Origin: Thalassospira profundimaris
Lineage (GTDB): Bacteria > Pseudomonadota > Alphaproteobacteria > Rhodospirillales > Thalassospiraceae
Direction: 5' to 3'
NCBI RefSeq assembly: GCF_003326795.1
Contig: NZ_JPWI01000011.1
Coordinates: 1-64,000 of the forward strand
Length of the DNA stretch: 64,000 nt
The notes beneath the pieces are model-generated. The model was given only the letters and a program-made list of their open reading frames with translations. It made no database searches and was not told the origin of the DNA. Below are positions 36,005 through 45,215 of this stretch, one piece after another (positions within the stretch are counted from its first letter, which is position 1; the number at the start of each line of letters is the position of its first letter). The translations under genes and the position numbers were made by a program.

Positions 36005-37777
36005 TCAGAAATAAAGCGCAAATTGCAGCCATCCGCGGTAATGGGCGTCACGCCGGTCATCGTCCATGCCGGTGCGTTCGCGCTGTTTCGTGTCGTTGAA
36101 CTGACGTCCCAATGCCGCGCGGAGCAAACCATACGTGCCCCAGCTTGCCTGCATGGAAAGTCCGGAACTGACAAGCGTATCAAGATCATTGTTCTGGCCT
36201 CTGACTGGATCGGCGTTCTCGCGTGTTCGCGCAAGATCAACGAAAACGCCGAACTGCCAGTTCGTATTCAGATCAGGCGTTGGAACGTTGTAAAGAAGCT
36301 CGTTATTAAATGTGATGCACTCATCAGCTGCGACTGCGCCAACGGGATAGCCGCGGTTGCTGTCCGGGCCCCCGGCATAGCATTTGAACAGGCCGTTCAG
36401 GTTTGATGTTGCAATCTGCCCGCCCAGATCATGTCGACTTGAAAAAGGACCATGTATGGGTTGCTGGTGGGAAAGCTCGATCCCGAAAACCGCAAATCCG
36501 CCATTGGCACCAAGTTCATCTGTGCCATCCTCGAAGTCGACAGCCCCTGCATTGCCAAAAAGGCGATAGGACGTGTGCGCCAGTTTGTGGTCCTGCCAGT
36601 TGGTCGCGCCGCGCAGTTCCAGATCGATATTTTCGATATTCTGTTCTTCGCGACCAATGACGTTGCCTTTGTCGATCTGGTTATGATGGTTCAGCGACCC
36701 GTGAGCGAAATGGGCGTTGAGAGCATCAAGATAGACAGGATAAGTGGCAAATACACCGGTTGACCAGCCATAGCCATGCTCGTCACCACTATCAAATTCA
36801 TCAATCTCTTCGTAACCAAGGACCTCACCAGTCGCACCAAACGAGAGTCCATCCGTTCCAACCGGAACTTCAACCCGTCCTGCGATATATTTTGTGCCCG
36901 GTCCGGTTGCTGAAGCATTCAATTCAATGCGTTCGAATTTACCCGTTGCGTTTTCGACTACCCCATATCCGGAGACACGATTGGTACCTGTCGCCCGACT
37001 GCCATGGTTGTCTGCGGCGATGACACCCGACATGACAGGTGTTGTATATGCTTCGACCAGAAGCCTTGTCGTTCCTACCTCGTCACCAGGATAGAGAAAT
37101 GACCGTATTGTGACTCCAGGCAAGAGTTCCAAAAGATAAAGTGCCCGTTCATAGGATTGACGCTGCACCGGGTCTGCAGGATTGATTTGCGTACTTAGAA
37201 TATTCTGCAGCCGGTCAATCGAAATTCGGCCTTCGGAAAGATCGCTGATTTCAATGCCATTTGATGCCAGCCGTCCTTCAAGGACGATAAGTTGCAACGT
37301 CCCATTGACGATGTCTTGTGGTGGAATAACGACCCGAGCAAGGTTATATCCAGCCTTGTGATAAATACCGGACGCCGCGTCTGTTAGTTGTCCGAGTTCC
37401 GAAATGGTAAGCGGACGCTCAAGATATGGGGCAAGTTCACGGCTTAGCTCTTCGGAGGAGATTGTCGAATTTCCGATGAAGACAAGGCTTTTGATTTCAA
37501 CGCTGCGGTGATCCTTCTGACTGGTGCCGATTGCACTTTCAGATTGCACCGGCCGGTCAAGTGCCAGTGAATCATTATCCTGTTTAGGCACAATCGGGCG
37601 TTCTGGACGGCTGAGTTTCTGGATCGTTCCTGCATTCACATGTACGTTTTCCTGCGAACTTGCAGGAGAAGCCATCATCCCGCCAACCAGAATTGCCAGA
37701 GAAGGTATTGTTAGATACCAGAGTTGTCCGATGCTGCTTTTTATCAAGGGTTCTCGTTCGTCGTGAGCCTGAGCCAT
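36005..37777 (-). CDS. ShlB/FhaC/HecB-family two-partner-secretion transporter
   Basis: 590-aa outer-membrane TpsB protein. Long N-terminal signal region with hydrophobic SLAILVGGMMASPASS, then two POTRA domains (about 85-180, containing LVFIGNSTISSEELSRELAPYL, and about 180-255), and a 16-strand barrel ending in the outer-membrane C-terminal Phe (LQFALYF). The barrel motif SNRGY (cf. VRGY of FhaC) is present at about residue 470. Family members export one dedicated substrate; here no haemagglutinin-like TpsA lies beside it. Confidence 0.9.
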   Translation of the reverse strand: MAQAHDEREPLIKSSIGQLWYLTIPSLAILVGGMMASPASSQENVHVNAGTIQKLSRPERPIVPKQDNDSLALDRPVQSESAIGTSQKDHRSVEIKSLVFIGNSTISSEELSRELAPYLERPLTISELGQLTDAASGIYHKAGYNLARVVIPPQDIVNGTLQLIVLEGRLASNGIEISDLSEGRISIDRLQNILSTQINPADPVQRQSYERALYLLELLPGVTIRSFLYPGDEVGTTRLLVEAYTTPVMSGVIAADNHGSRATGTNRVSGYGVVENATGKFERIELNASATGPGTKYIAGRVEVPVGTDGLSFGATGEVLGYEEIDEFDSGDEHGYGWSTGVFATYPVYLDALNAHFAHGSLNHHNQIDKGNVIGREEQNIENIDLELRGATNWQDHKLAHTSYRLFGNAGAVDFEDGTDELGANGGFAVFGIELSHQQPIHGPFSSRHDLGGQIATSNLNGLFKCYAGGPDSNRGYPVGAVAADECITFNNELLYNVPTPDLNTNWQFGVFVDLARTRENADPVRGQNNDLDTLVSSGLSMQASWGTYGLLRAALGRQFNDTKQRERTGMDDDRRDAHYRGWLQFALYF

Positions 37778-38149
37778 ATCTGCCTGAACAGTTGATTGTC
37801 GAATTTATTCTGGGTTGATGAAAGTATTCTAGATTTATCGCAAAGGGACAACGGGAATAACATTCGGTACCATGAGAATCGACCATCAGATTGCAGCTGA
37901 GTTCAGTGTCTTCTTAAACGGGGTAAGTGTTTTTATCGATAGTTTGGGCCAAACGAACCTCTTTTCATCAAATCGTTTTCAATTGAAAGCAAAGCTTTGA
38001 ACGAAATGGTGTTTCGTTCTTTGGTGCTTGATTTTATTGATATTTATGCCTTTTGTTGCGGAAATTTTACATTCCGGTACGCTTTGCAGTCTGACTTTGA
38101 GTGGTGTTATCGGGGTTTAGGTGACAAACAGGATGCTCAGGGGACTGAC
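37778..38149. other. AT-rich divergent intergenic region, no gene seen
   Basis: 372 bases between the TpsB gene (minus) and the CYTH-CHAD gene (plus, ATG 38150). AT-richer than the surroundings and probably holds both promoters. Only a 10-bp palindrome CAAAGCTTTG (37990-37999) stands out. No RNA gene recognised. Confidence 0.5.
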
Positions 38150-39697
38150 ATGACCGAGAAACAGATCGAGATCGAATTGAAACTTCGGATCGATCCGAAA
38201 CATGTTGCGCGCCTTAAAAATGCACCGGTCCTGCGCGAGGTCAAAGAAGGCCGTCGCCTGATAACCACGCATCTGGTTTCGATTTATCATGACACCCCGA
38301 AACTTTCCCTGGCCGACAAGGGAATTGCGATCCGACTTCGTAAGAAAGGTAACAAGGGCTGGGAGCAGACGGTCAAAACATCGAATGGTCTGCGTGAAGC
38401 ATTGCCCGCACGCCAAGAATGGACTGTCGAGCTTTCCGAAGGCGTTCTTGATCTTGATCTGTTTACGGACAAGGGCGTCAAAAAGCTTCTGACCAAATTT
38501 GCCAAAAAGAAAAAGATCGACCGCATTTTTGAAAGCGATCTGAAACGCAGCGCAGTGGATCTGACCTATCGTGATGCGGTGATGGAACTGGCAATCGATC
38601 AGGGTGTCGTGCGATCAGGTGACAAGGAAACCCCGATTTCCGAAGTCGAGTTCGAGATTAAAAAGGGACATCCGGCGGCCTTGTTTGATCTGGCACTTGA
38701 ACTGCAGCGTACGGTTCCCCTGTTGCTCAGCATGCGATCAAAGGCATCGCGCGGACGAGACTTGTATCTTGGCACAGCGCCGGGTGCCTATCGCGCCGCA
38801 CCGATAGAGCTGACAGATGACATGTCAGCTGAAACGGCCTTTCGTGCCCTGCTGGGGCAGGGGCTTCGCATGATCCTGAGCAACGAGGTCTGCGTGCGCA
38901 ATGACCTTGATATCGAAGGATGTCATCAGATGCGCATCGGCATGCGTCGTCTGCGCGTCGGCTTGAACCTGTTCAAGAAAAACCTTCCGGCGGGTGAGGC
39001 TGTCTTGCTGCGCAGATTGTTGAAATCTTGTAGCAAGGGACTGGACGGTTTACGCGACTGGGATGTGTTCCTTGGTCAAACCCTGCCAATGATCGAAGGC
39101 CATTTCCCGGATCATGACGGTATAGCGCAATTGCGCAAGGCTGCGGAAAAACAGCGTGCGAAGGCGCTGGAAGCTGCGCGAACCATGCTTGATCAGCCGG
39201 AATATGGGCAATTGCTTTTGATCCTAGGGGCCTGGGCCAGTTATTCGCGCTGGGCGTCGGGGGCCAGTACCGAACAGATGAAGGCAATGGCAGCCCCGGT
39301 TGCCGATCTGGCCGGACCATTGCTGGATCAGGCATATAAAAGAGTGACCAGACGCGGTGAAAAGATCGCAGAGCTTAATGTTGCGCAACTTCATGCCTTG
39401 CGCCTTGATGTCAAACAGATGCGCTATGGCACTGAGTTCTTCGGGTCGGTCTATCCATCCAAAAAGGTCAAAAAGTTCCGCTCAAGACTGACTTCGATGC
39501 AGGAAATTCTCGGGCAATTGCAGGATGCCGCTGTTGCCGAGGCAAGGCTTGCCGATCTGACATCGTCTCTTTCAAAGGACGGACTGGTCGCGGTCGGGCT
39601 GGTGTCGGGCTGGTTTGCGGCCCGCGTCGAGCAAGAACTTCAGGGGCTTGAGGATGCTGCTGCGGCCTTTTTTGAGCAAAAACTGTTCTGGAAGTGA
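38150..39697 (+). CDS. CYTH and CHAD domain protein (inorganic triphosphatase type)
   Basis: 515 aa from the ATG at 38150 with AGGGGA 6 bases upstream. CYTH domain (1-205) with the ExExK motif IEIELKL and conserved Arg/Lys residues that bind triphosphate, followed by a CHAD domain of helices with conserved histidines (about 225-515). YgiF-like enzymes hydrolyse inorganic triphosphate; CHAD domains bind polyphosphate. Function at family level only. The lipoprotein gene follows after 7 bases. Confidence 0.92.
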   Translation: MTEKQIEIELKLRIDPKHVARLKNAPVLREVKEGRRLITTHLVSIYHDTPKLSLADKGIAIRLRKKGNKGWEQTVKTSNGLREALPARQEWTVELSEGVLDLDLFTDKGVKKLLTKFAKKKKIDRIFESDLKRSAVDLTYRDAVMELAIDQGVVRSGDKETPISEVEFEIKKGHPAALFDLALELQRTVPLLLSMRSKASRGRDLYLGTAPGAYRAAPIELTDDMSAETAFRALLGQGLRMILSNEVCVRNDLDIEGCHQMRIGMRRLRVGLNLFKKNLPAGEAVLLRRLLKSCSKGLDGLRDWDVFLGQTLPMIEGHFPDHDGIAQLRKAAEKQRAKALEAARTMLDQPEYGQLLLILGAWASYSRWASGASTEQMKAMAAPVADLAGPLLDQAYKRVTRRGEKIAELNVAQLHALRLDVKQMRYGTEFFGSVYPSKKVKKFRSRLTSMQEILGQLQDAAVAEARLADLTSSLSKDGLVAVGLVSGWFAARVEQELQGLEDAAAAFFEQKLFWK

Positions 39698-39704
39698 ATT
39701 GCAC

Positions 39705-40295
39705 ATGACCCAGCCAAAGCCGTTTTTTGCGGGTAAAATTCTCGCTTTGCCATTGATTGCTGTTTTGGGACTGCTCGCTGCATGCACCAGCACAGGCGAT
39801 GCTGGTTATATCAAGGGACGGGAGATCCAGTTCAACGTTGCAGAGGCATCGGGGCGCAAGGTTACCGCTGCCAAGGAAGCGCCATATGAAGGTCTCTACG
39901 AGAATGCCACTGCGGCTTATGAGTGGACACTTGATTATGGTGACGGCTTTATCCGAATTGGGTATTGGGAAAATGTAACGCCGCCCGAGATGCTCAATCT
40001 TGAAAGTGACTCCCCAGAATTCAGAACCCGCTTCGACAGACGCATCACATCTGTGATCAGCAAGAAGATGACAGTAACCAAGCCCGCGCATAAAAATGGC
40101 GCGGCTGGTTTGATCGCGTTTGGCAAGGGAAATGGCTTTGAACGTTGTGCTGTTACAACGTCGGCTTTGCGGCTTGGTGACAGTCAACCGGCGGGCGCCT
40201 TCGACACATTCGTGGAAGCAGTGATTTGTTCTGACGGTATCTTGACGCCAAACACCATGGACAATCTGATCTGGTACCTTGAAAAGCAGCCCTGA
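39705..40295 (+). CDS. Hypothetical lipoprotein
   Basis: 196 aa from the ATG at 39705, 7 bases after the CYTH-CHAD stop. Signal peptide with lipobox LLAAC (ILALPLIAVLGLLAACTST) and a mature domain of about 170 aa with a central acidic and aromatic-rich segment and two conserved-looking Cys (RCAVTT, VICSDG). No family recognised. Probably an outer-membrane lipoprotein cotranscribed with the upstream gene. Confidence 0.7.
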   Translation: MTQPKPFFAGKILALPLIAVLGLLAACTSTGDAGYIKGREIQFNVAEASGRKVTAAKEAPYEGLYENATAAYEWTLDYGDGFIRIGYWENVTPPEMLNLESDSPEFRTRFDRRITSVISKKMTVTKPAHKNGAAGLIAFGKGNGFERCAVTTSALRLGDSQPAGAFDTFVEAVICSDGILTPNTMDNLIWYLEKQP

Positions 40296-40307
40296 AGTTC
40301 AGGGGCT
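40287..40307. terminator. Convergent hairpin at lipoprotein and photolyase stops
   Basis: CCCTGAA-G-TTCAGGG (40290-40304) is a perfect palindrome that spans the stop codons of both convergent genes. No clear T-run, but the position suggests transcription end control for both. Confidence 0.45.
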
Positions 40308-41790
40308 ATGCCACAGATTGCTTCATGTCCTGATAGGCCCTTAGAGCGCGCTCACGGCCTTCTTTGACCCCGGTGACGGGTTCCGGGTAATTCTGTCCCA
40401 AGGTGACACCAGCGGCCTTGAGGATCAGCGGAGACGCTTCCCACGGTTTATGGATATATTGTTCGGGCATGTCGCGAAGTTCCGGCACCCATTGGCGAAC
40501 ATATTCACCAGCCGGATCAAACTTCTCGCCCTGCAGGACCGGGTTGAAAATACGGAAATAGGGGGCTGCATCGGCACCGCATCCGCCAATCCACTGCCAT
40601 GAAAAGGCATTGTTGGCCGGACAGGCATCGACAAGCGTGTCGTCAAACCACGCAAGCCCGTCACGCCAATGTACCAAAAGATGCTTCACCAGCACTGACC
40701 CGACAATCATCCGCACCCGGTTATGCATGTATCCCGTATGCCAAAGTTCGCGCATACCGGCATCGACAATCGGGAAGCCTGTTTGGCCCTTTTGCCATCG
40801 TTCAAGTGCCGTGCTGTCATTTGACCAGGGGAAGTGGCTGAACTGCCCTTGCAACGGGATGGATCGCAGGTCGCTTGCGTGGAACAGAATGTGATGGGCA
40901 AATTCACGCCAGCCCAGTTCAGCCATGAATTTTGATGCTGTCTTGCCCTTGCCCGGATGAGCATCGGCAAAATGACCGGCACTGTGCCATACCTGATAGG
41001 GGCTGATTTCCCCGAAACGCAGATGCGGGGAAAGTTCCGATGTGACCCGATGGTCCGGACGATCACGCAAGTCGGCATAATCGACAAGACGCTCATCGAT
41101 AAAGTCAAACAGCTGGTCTTTCGCGCCCTGTTCTCCGGGCGTGAACCGCTCGGCAAAACCAGTAGCCCAATCAAACGGTTTTGGTGCCAGATCAAGGGCT
41201 GCAAGGCTGACTTCACCGGCAATCTTGATGTCAGCAAGTGTGATCGACTTTGGGGCGGCAAACGGTTGACGTGGTGCCGGAAGTTTCTGGCAGGCACGCC
41301 AGAACGGGCTATAGACCTTGAAGTCAGTTCCGCCACCTGTTTTGACTTCCCATGGTTCAAACAGAAGGTTGGCCTTGAAGCTTTCGCACTCTAAGCCGCG
41401 GTCCTGAAGCTTTGCTTTGATATCGGTATCGCGGCTGGTCGACGGCCTGTCATACAGCCGGTTCCAGAACACCGCTTTGACGTCATGGGCATCCGTGATG
41501 TTTTCAAGAATGTCGCCCGCATCGCCAGACAGCAGGTGCAAGGAGGCATTGGTCGCGGCTGACTGGGCGCCCGCTTCTGCAATGCTGTGACCAAGAGCTT
41601 CCAGACTTTTTTCCAGCCACCAGCGTGTTGCACCGCCAAGCTGACTGTCAATCACAGGGTCAAGGATAAAGACGGGAAGCACCACCCCGTCATTCTGATC
41701 CGCCCATTTCGTGGCGGCCCGCAGCGCAGGATTATCCCCCAGCCGCAGATCATTGCGAAACCACATGATTGCGATCGGGCGTTTGGTCAT
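40306..41790 (-). CDS. phrB: Deoxyribodipyrimidine photolyase
   Basis: Repairs cyclobutane pyrimidine dimers with blue light, FAD and an antenna cofactor. 494 aa. N-terminal alpha/beta antenna domain (MWFRNDLRLGDNPALRAA) and C-terminal FAD domain with RVRMIVGSVLVKHLLVHWRDG, DACPANNAFSWQWIGGCG and FNPVLQGEKFDP. These are class I CPD photolyase hallmarks. TAGGAA ribosome site. Alone between the pdxR-like regulator and the lipoprotein gene. Confidence 0.95.
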   Translation of the reverse strand: MTKRPIAIMWFRNDLRLGDNPALRAATKWADQNDGVVLPVFILDPVIDSQLGGATRWWLEKSLEALGHSIAEAGAQSAATNASLHLLSGDAGDILENITDAHDVKAVFWNRLYDRPSTSRDTDIKAKLQDRGLECESFKANLLFEPWEVKTGGGTDFKVYSPFWRACQKLPAPRQPFAAPKSITLADIKIAGEVSLAALDLAPKPFDWATGFAERFTPGEQGAKDQLFDFIDERLVDYADLRDRPDHRVTSELSPHLRFGEISPYQVWHSAGHFADAHPGKGKTASKFMAELGWREFAHHILFHASDLRSIPLQGQFSHFPWSNDSTALERWQKGQTGFPIVDAGMRELWHTGYMHNRVRMIVGSVLVKHLLVHWRDGLAWFDDTLVDACPANNAFSWQWIGGCGADAAPYFRIFNPVLQGEKFDPAGEYVRQWVPELRDMPEQYIHKPWEASPLILKAAGVTLGQNYPEPVTGVKEGRERALRAYQDMKQSVA

Positions 41791-41845
41791 CTGTATTCCT
41801 AAAACTTATCAAGGGGGGACTTTGGTCTGTCTTACGCCAGAGGGG

Positions 41846-41897
41846 AGAGAGCGTCGCGACTGTGACAGCGTATTGAGGGGAAGTCGTGGCGCTCTCT
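41846..41897. repeat. Long inverted repeat between regulator and photolyase genes
   Basis: AGAGAGCG-TCGCGAC (41846-41860) can pair with GTCGTGG-CGCTCTCT (41883-41897), with two G-U pairs if transcribed on the plus strand, making a 15-bp stem with a 22-base loop; CCAG/CTGG flank it outside. It follows the stop of the minus-strand regulator. Confidence 0.45.
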
Positions 41898-41912
41898 CTG
41901 GCTCGGGGTACA

Positions 41913-43433
41913 TTAAGATCTACGTTTGAGAATTTCGATCAGTTCACCGAAACTTTCAGAAAGTTGATTTTTTTCCCAACCGGCAAATCCAAGCACCAGT
42001 CCCTGTGGCAAGTTCCCGCGATTTTTTGAAGATTTATCATGGTAGTAGGATGACAGGGCGCGACAATCGAGCCCGGCTTTTACCATCCGTTCCTGAACAG
42101 CAATATCGTCATGTCCGGCAACCAGTCGCGCACAAAGATGCAATCCCCCGTCAGATGGCATGGTCTCAAGCAACCCTGATGCCGTATCGGCAATCAGGGA
42201 TTTGAGATGTGCGCGCCGTTCGCCATAGCGCAGACGCATCTTGCGAACGTGGCTGCCAAAGTGGCCCTCGGCAAAAAAGGCACCAAGGGCGGCCTGCGCT
42301 GTTGGGGCGGGAACACCATCGGCAAAGCCGCGCATACCACGAAAAGCCGGAATAAGGGCCGGGGGCAAAACCAGATATCCAAGCCGAATGCCCGGGAACA
42401 ATACCCTTGAAAATGTGCCGACATAGATCACGCGGTTATCCGTATCAAGCCCCTGCAAGGATGAAAGCGGCGGTCCGTCATACCGGTAGTCGCTGTCATA
42501 ATCATCCTCGACAATCCATGCGTCATTGGCCCTGGCCCATTGCAAAAGTGCCAAACGGCGCGATAGCGACAATGTCGTGCCCAGCGGATAGTTTCGCGAC
42601 GGTGTGGTCACGACAATACGTGACGGGGATGACGTCTTGCCAAGTCCGTCAACGCACAGGCCTTCCTCATCAACGGCAACCGGATGCAAAACCGCACCGC
42701 TTGACGCCAATACACCGCGGATGCCCTCGTAACCGGGATCTTCGGTGGCAATGATGTCACCCGGATCAACAAGGGCACGCGCAATCAGATCAAGTGCCTG
42801 CTGCGCCCCGGAAACCACCATCACCTGATCGGCCTGGCAATTCACCCCGCGTGACTGACGTAGCCATTTGGCGATTTCATCGCGCAGCAATGGCATACCC
42901 ATCGGATCGTCGGGGATTGTCAGATCAATGCTTGGTGCCCGCCAGGCGCGGCGCAGCAGGCGCGCCCAAAGATCAAACGGAAACCCGTCAAGATCAGGTG
43001 TCGCCGGGTTAAACGGGCGCGCAACCCGAAAACGCGGAAAACGCCGCTGATAGGCCAGCATGCGCATCGCACTCTGACTAAGATGCAGGGGACGTTGGTT
43101 CTCGGCCTTCTGTTTGGCAAGTCCGGATTTGGTATCGGTCTGCATGTCCCGATCAGGAAGGGCGGTTGCAACAAAGCTTCCGGCACCTACCCGGGTTTCA
43201 AGATATCCTTCCGATGTCAGAAGATCGAAACTGGTCACCACGGTATTGCGCGATATGCCAAGTGATGATGCAAGATCGCGGCTGGCCGGAAGCCGTTCCC
43301 CCGGATGCAAACGGCCATCAAGAATGGCGGCGCGAATGCCGTGATAAAGACGGCGATAGGCGGTAATTGCCTTGTCATTCCCATCTCCTTCGGTCTGGCT
43401 CGGATAAATCCAGCTATAATCGCTGCGCGGCAT
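41913..43433 (-). CDS. MocR-family (GntR-aminotransferase) regulator, PdxR-like
   Basis: 506 aa. N-terminal GntR winged helix (DGRLHPGERLPASRDLASSLGISRNTVVTSFDLL, about 35-95) joined to a fold type I aminotransferase domain with PLP-site elements (VVSGAQQALDLIAR; EDDYDSDYRYDGPPL; FSRVLFPGIRLGYLV with the lysine replaced region seen in MocR proteins). Such regulators sense PLP or amino acids. Divergent from a PNPOx-fold gene, the usual arrangement of PdxR. AGGAAG ribosome site. Confidence 0.9.
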   Translation of the reverse strand: MPRSDYSWIYPSQTEGDGNDKAITAYRRLYHGIRAAILDGRLHPGERLPASRDLASSLGISRNTVVTSFDLLTSEGYLETRVGAGSFVATALPDRDMQTDTKSGLAKQKAENQRPLHLSQSAMRMLAYQRRFPRFRVARPFNPATPDLDGFPFDLWARLLRRAWRAPSIDLTIPDDPMGMPLLRDEIAKWLRQSRGVNCQADQVMVVSGAQQALDLIARALVDPGDIIATEDPGYEGIRGVLASSGAVLHPVAVDEEGLCVDGLGKTSSPSRIVVTTPSRNYPLGTTLSLSRRLALLQWARANDAWIVEDDYDSDYRYDGPPLSSLQGLDTDNRVIYVGTFSRVLFPGIRLGYLVLPPALIPAFRGMRGFADGVPAPTAQAALGAFFAEGHFGSHVRKMRLRYGERRAHLKSLIADTASGLLETMPSDGGLHLCARLVAGHDDIAVQERMVKAGLDCRALSSYYHDKSSKNRGNLPQGLVLGFAGWEKNQLSESFGELIEILKRRS

Positions 43434-43472
43434 TGGTCTTCCTGATGGCTAAATTGGTTCTGTCATTTTTAG

Positions 43473-43497
43473 TATAATGGACCTTTTTAAAAGTCCA
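43473..43497. promoter_or_regulatory. Promoter -10 box and overlapping palindrome in divergent region
   Basis: TATAAT (43473-43478) is followed by an imperfect palindrome TGGACCTTTTTAAAAGTCCA (43478-43497; 16 of 20 positions symmetric) between the MocR start and the flavin-fold gene. Position fits an operator at the transcription start of the plus-strand gene. A good -35 box is not evident (TTGGTT is 13 bases away). Confidence 0.45.
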
Positions 43498-43551
43498 ATT
43501 CTATCCATGATGGGGCCACCAATTACGACCGCAAGAAAGAACGAGGCCACC

Positions 43552-44238
43552 ATGTCCGAAGCTATCCTGTCGCCCCAGACATCCGAGCAGACCCCACCGG
43601 GTCAATACGAGGTGCATCCCCACACCAAGGTTATCCGTGGTCCGAAACGCGCATCTTATGATCGTGAGCTGGTACATGGCATTATTGATGATGCATTGAT
43701 CTGCCATGTTGGCACCATTGTTGATGGACGCCCGGCCATGATCCCGACCGCGCATTGGCGGGTTGGTGAACGGATTTACATCCATGGCGCATCGAAGAAC
43801 CGCATTCTTGCTGCGATTGCCGCAGGCGAAGAAGCATGCCTGTGCATTACCCATCTTGATGGTCTGGTGATGGCGCGGTCCGCCTTCCATCACTCGGCGA
43901 ATTATCGTTCGGTCGTGATCTACGGCAAGGGCGAGGTGGTTGATGGCGAAGAAGGTAAGATGGAACATTCCCGCCTGTTTATCGAAAAGCTCGAACCGGG
44001 GCGGTGGGATAAAGTCCGTCAGCCAAACAAACAGGAACTCAAGGCCACCATGTTCCTTGGCTTTGATCTGGCACAGGTTTCGGCCAAGGTCCGTGCCGGT
44101 GATCCGGTCGATGACGACGACGATTATGACTGGCCGGTCTGGGCCGGTGTTTTGCCCAGTACGCTTCACTGGGGCACACCGGTTGACGATGGCAAGATCA
44201 AGTCGGGCTTTGAAGGGCAGGGCTATCTTCGCGATTAA
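43552..44238 (+). CDS. Pyridoxamine 5'-phosphate oxidase-related flavin-fold protein
   Basis: 228 aa from the ATG at 43552 (MSEAILSPQTSEQTPP). Contains the split-barrel core of the pyridoxamine oxidase/FMN-binding family: GTIVDGRPAMIPTAHWRVGERIYIHGASKN, followed by GYGKGEV-type VVIYGKGEVVDG. Binds FMN or heme in relatives. Likely controlled by the divergent MocR regulator. Catalytic activity in vitamin B6 metabolism is only a possibility. Confidence 0.8.
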   Translation: MSEAILSPQTSEQTPPGQYEVHPHTKVIRGPKRASYDRELVHGIIDDALICHVGTIVDGRPAMIPTAHWRVGERIYIHGASKNRILAAIAAGEEACLCITHLDGLVMARSAFHHSANYRSVVIYGKGEVVDGEEGKMEHSRLFIEKLEPGRWDKVRQPNKQELKATMFLGFDLAQVSAKVRAGDPVDDDDDYDWPVWAGVLPSTLHWGTPVDDGKIKSGFEGQGYLRD

Positions 44239-44240
44239 AA

Positions 44241-44273
44241 AAACGGGCTGGCAGTGATGTGCCAGCCCGTTTT
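44241..44273. terminator. Bidirectional terminator after PNPOx-like gene and psuG
   Basis: ACGGGCTGGCA-GTGATG-TGCCAGCCCGT (44243-44270) forms a perfect 11-bp stem with A-run before and T-run after; serves both convergent genes. Confidence 0.9.
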
Positions 44274-44296
44274 GCTTTTGCTCGGTCAACGGGTGA

Positions 44297-45205
44297 TCAA
44301 CCCGCCATGGCAACCGCGATCTTTGCGCCAAGACGTGCATTATTACGCACAAGCGCGATATTGGCTTCAAGGCTTTTGCCTTCGGTCAGATTGGTCACAC
44401 GCGCCAGAAGGAACGGCGTTACATCGCGGCCCAGAATGTTCTGTTCCTTGGCATCGGCAAGGGCATCTTCAATTGCGCCTTCGATGGCTTCGCGTGCCAG
44501 TGCCTTGTCGACCTCGGGCGGATTGCCGATGACAACGCCACCTTCAAGGCCGAATTCCCATTTCGATTTCAGGAATGCTGCCAGGTCTTGCGGGCTATCA
44601 AGGCGAAGCGGTGCTTTGTGGCCACTTTCAACCGAATAGAATGCCGGAAATTCATCGGTGCCATAGGCAATAACCGGCACACCAAGCGTTTCAAGATGCT
44701 CAAGGGTTTTGGGAATATCAAGGATCGCCTTGGCCCCGGCGCAAACAACGGCAACACTGGTTTTGCCAAGCTCGGTCAGGTCGGCCGACACATCGAAATT
44801 TCCAGCAAGATCACGGTGAACACCACCGATGCCGCCAGTGGCAAAGACACGAATACCGGCTTTTTCGGCCAGAATCATGGTTGCCGAAACCGTGGTGGCA
44901 CCATCGCGTTTCTTGGCAATGCAATAGGGAATATCGCGACGTGACAGTTTCAGAATGTCTGTGCCCTTGGCGAAATATTCGAGTTCCTCGGGCGACAGGC
45001 CGATTTTGCAACGACCCCCGATCACGGCGATGGTGGCGGGCACCGCACCGTTATCACGTACATCCTGTTCAACAGCCTGTGCTGTTTCAAGGTTCTGCGG
45101 ATAAGGCATCCCGTGCGAGATAATGGTGGATTCAAGGGCAACGACCGGCTTGCCAGCGGCAAGGGCCTCTGCGACCTCGGGGGCGATATCAATAAAGTCC
45201 GACAT
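44297..45205 (-). CDS. psuG: Pseudouridine-5'-phosphate glycosidase
   Basis: Splits pseudouridine 5'-phosphate into uracil and ribose 5-phosphate. 302 aa. Seen: VALESTIISHGMPYPQNLETA, AVIGGRCKIGL, CVAKKRDGATTVSATM-like IAKKRDGATTVSATMILA and TGGIGGVHR. Usually paired with the kinase psuK; none is in this window. It starts 10 bases after a possible small membrane-protein frame. Confidence 0.96.
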   Translation of the reverse strand: MSDFIDIAPEVAEALAAGKPVVALESTIISHGMPYPQNLETAQAVEQDVRDNGAVPATIAVIGGRCKIGLSPEELEYFAKGTDILKLSRRDIPYCIAKKRDGATTVSATMILAEKAGIRVFATGGIGGVHRDLAGNFDVSADLTELGKTSVAVVCAGAKAILDIPKTLEHLETLGVPVIAYGTDEFPAFYSVESGHKAPLRLDSPQDLAAFLKSKWEFGLEGGVVIGNPPEVDKALAREAIEGAIEDALADAKEQNILGRDVTPFLLARVTNLTEGKSLEANIALVRNNARLGAKIAVAMAG

Positions 45206-45215
45206 TCCGATATGC

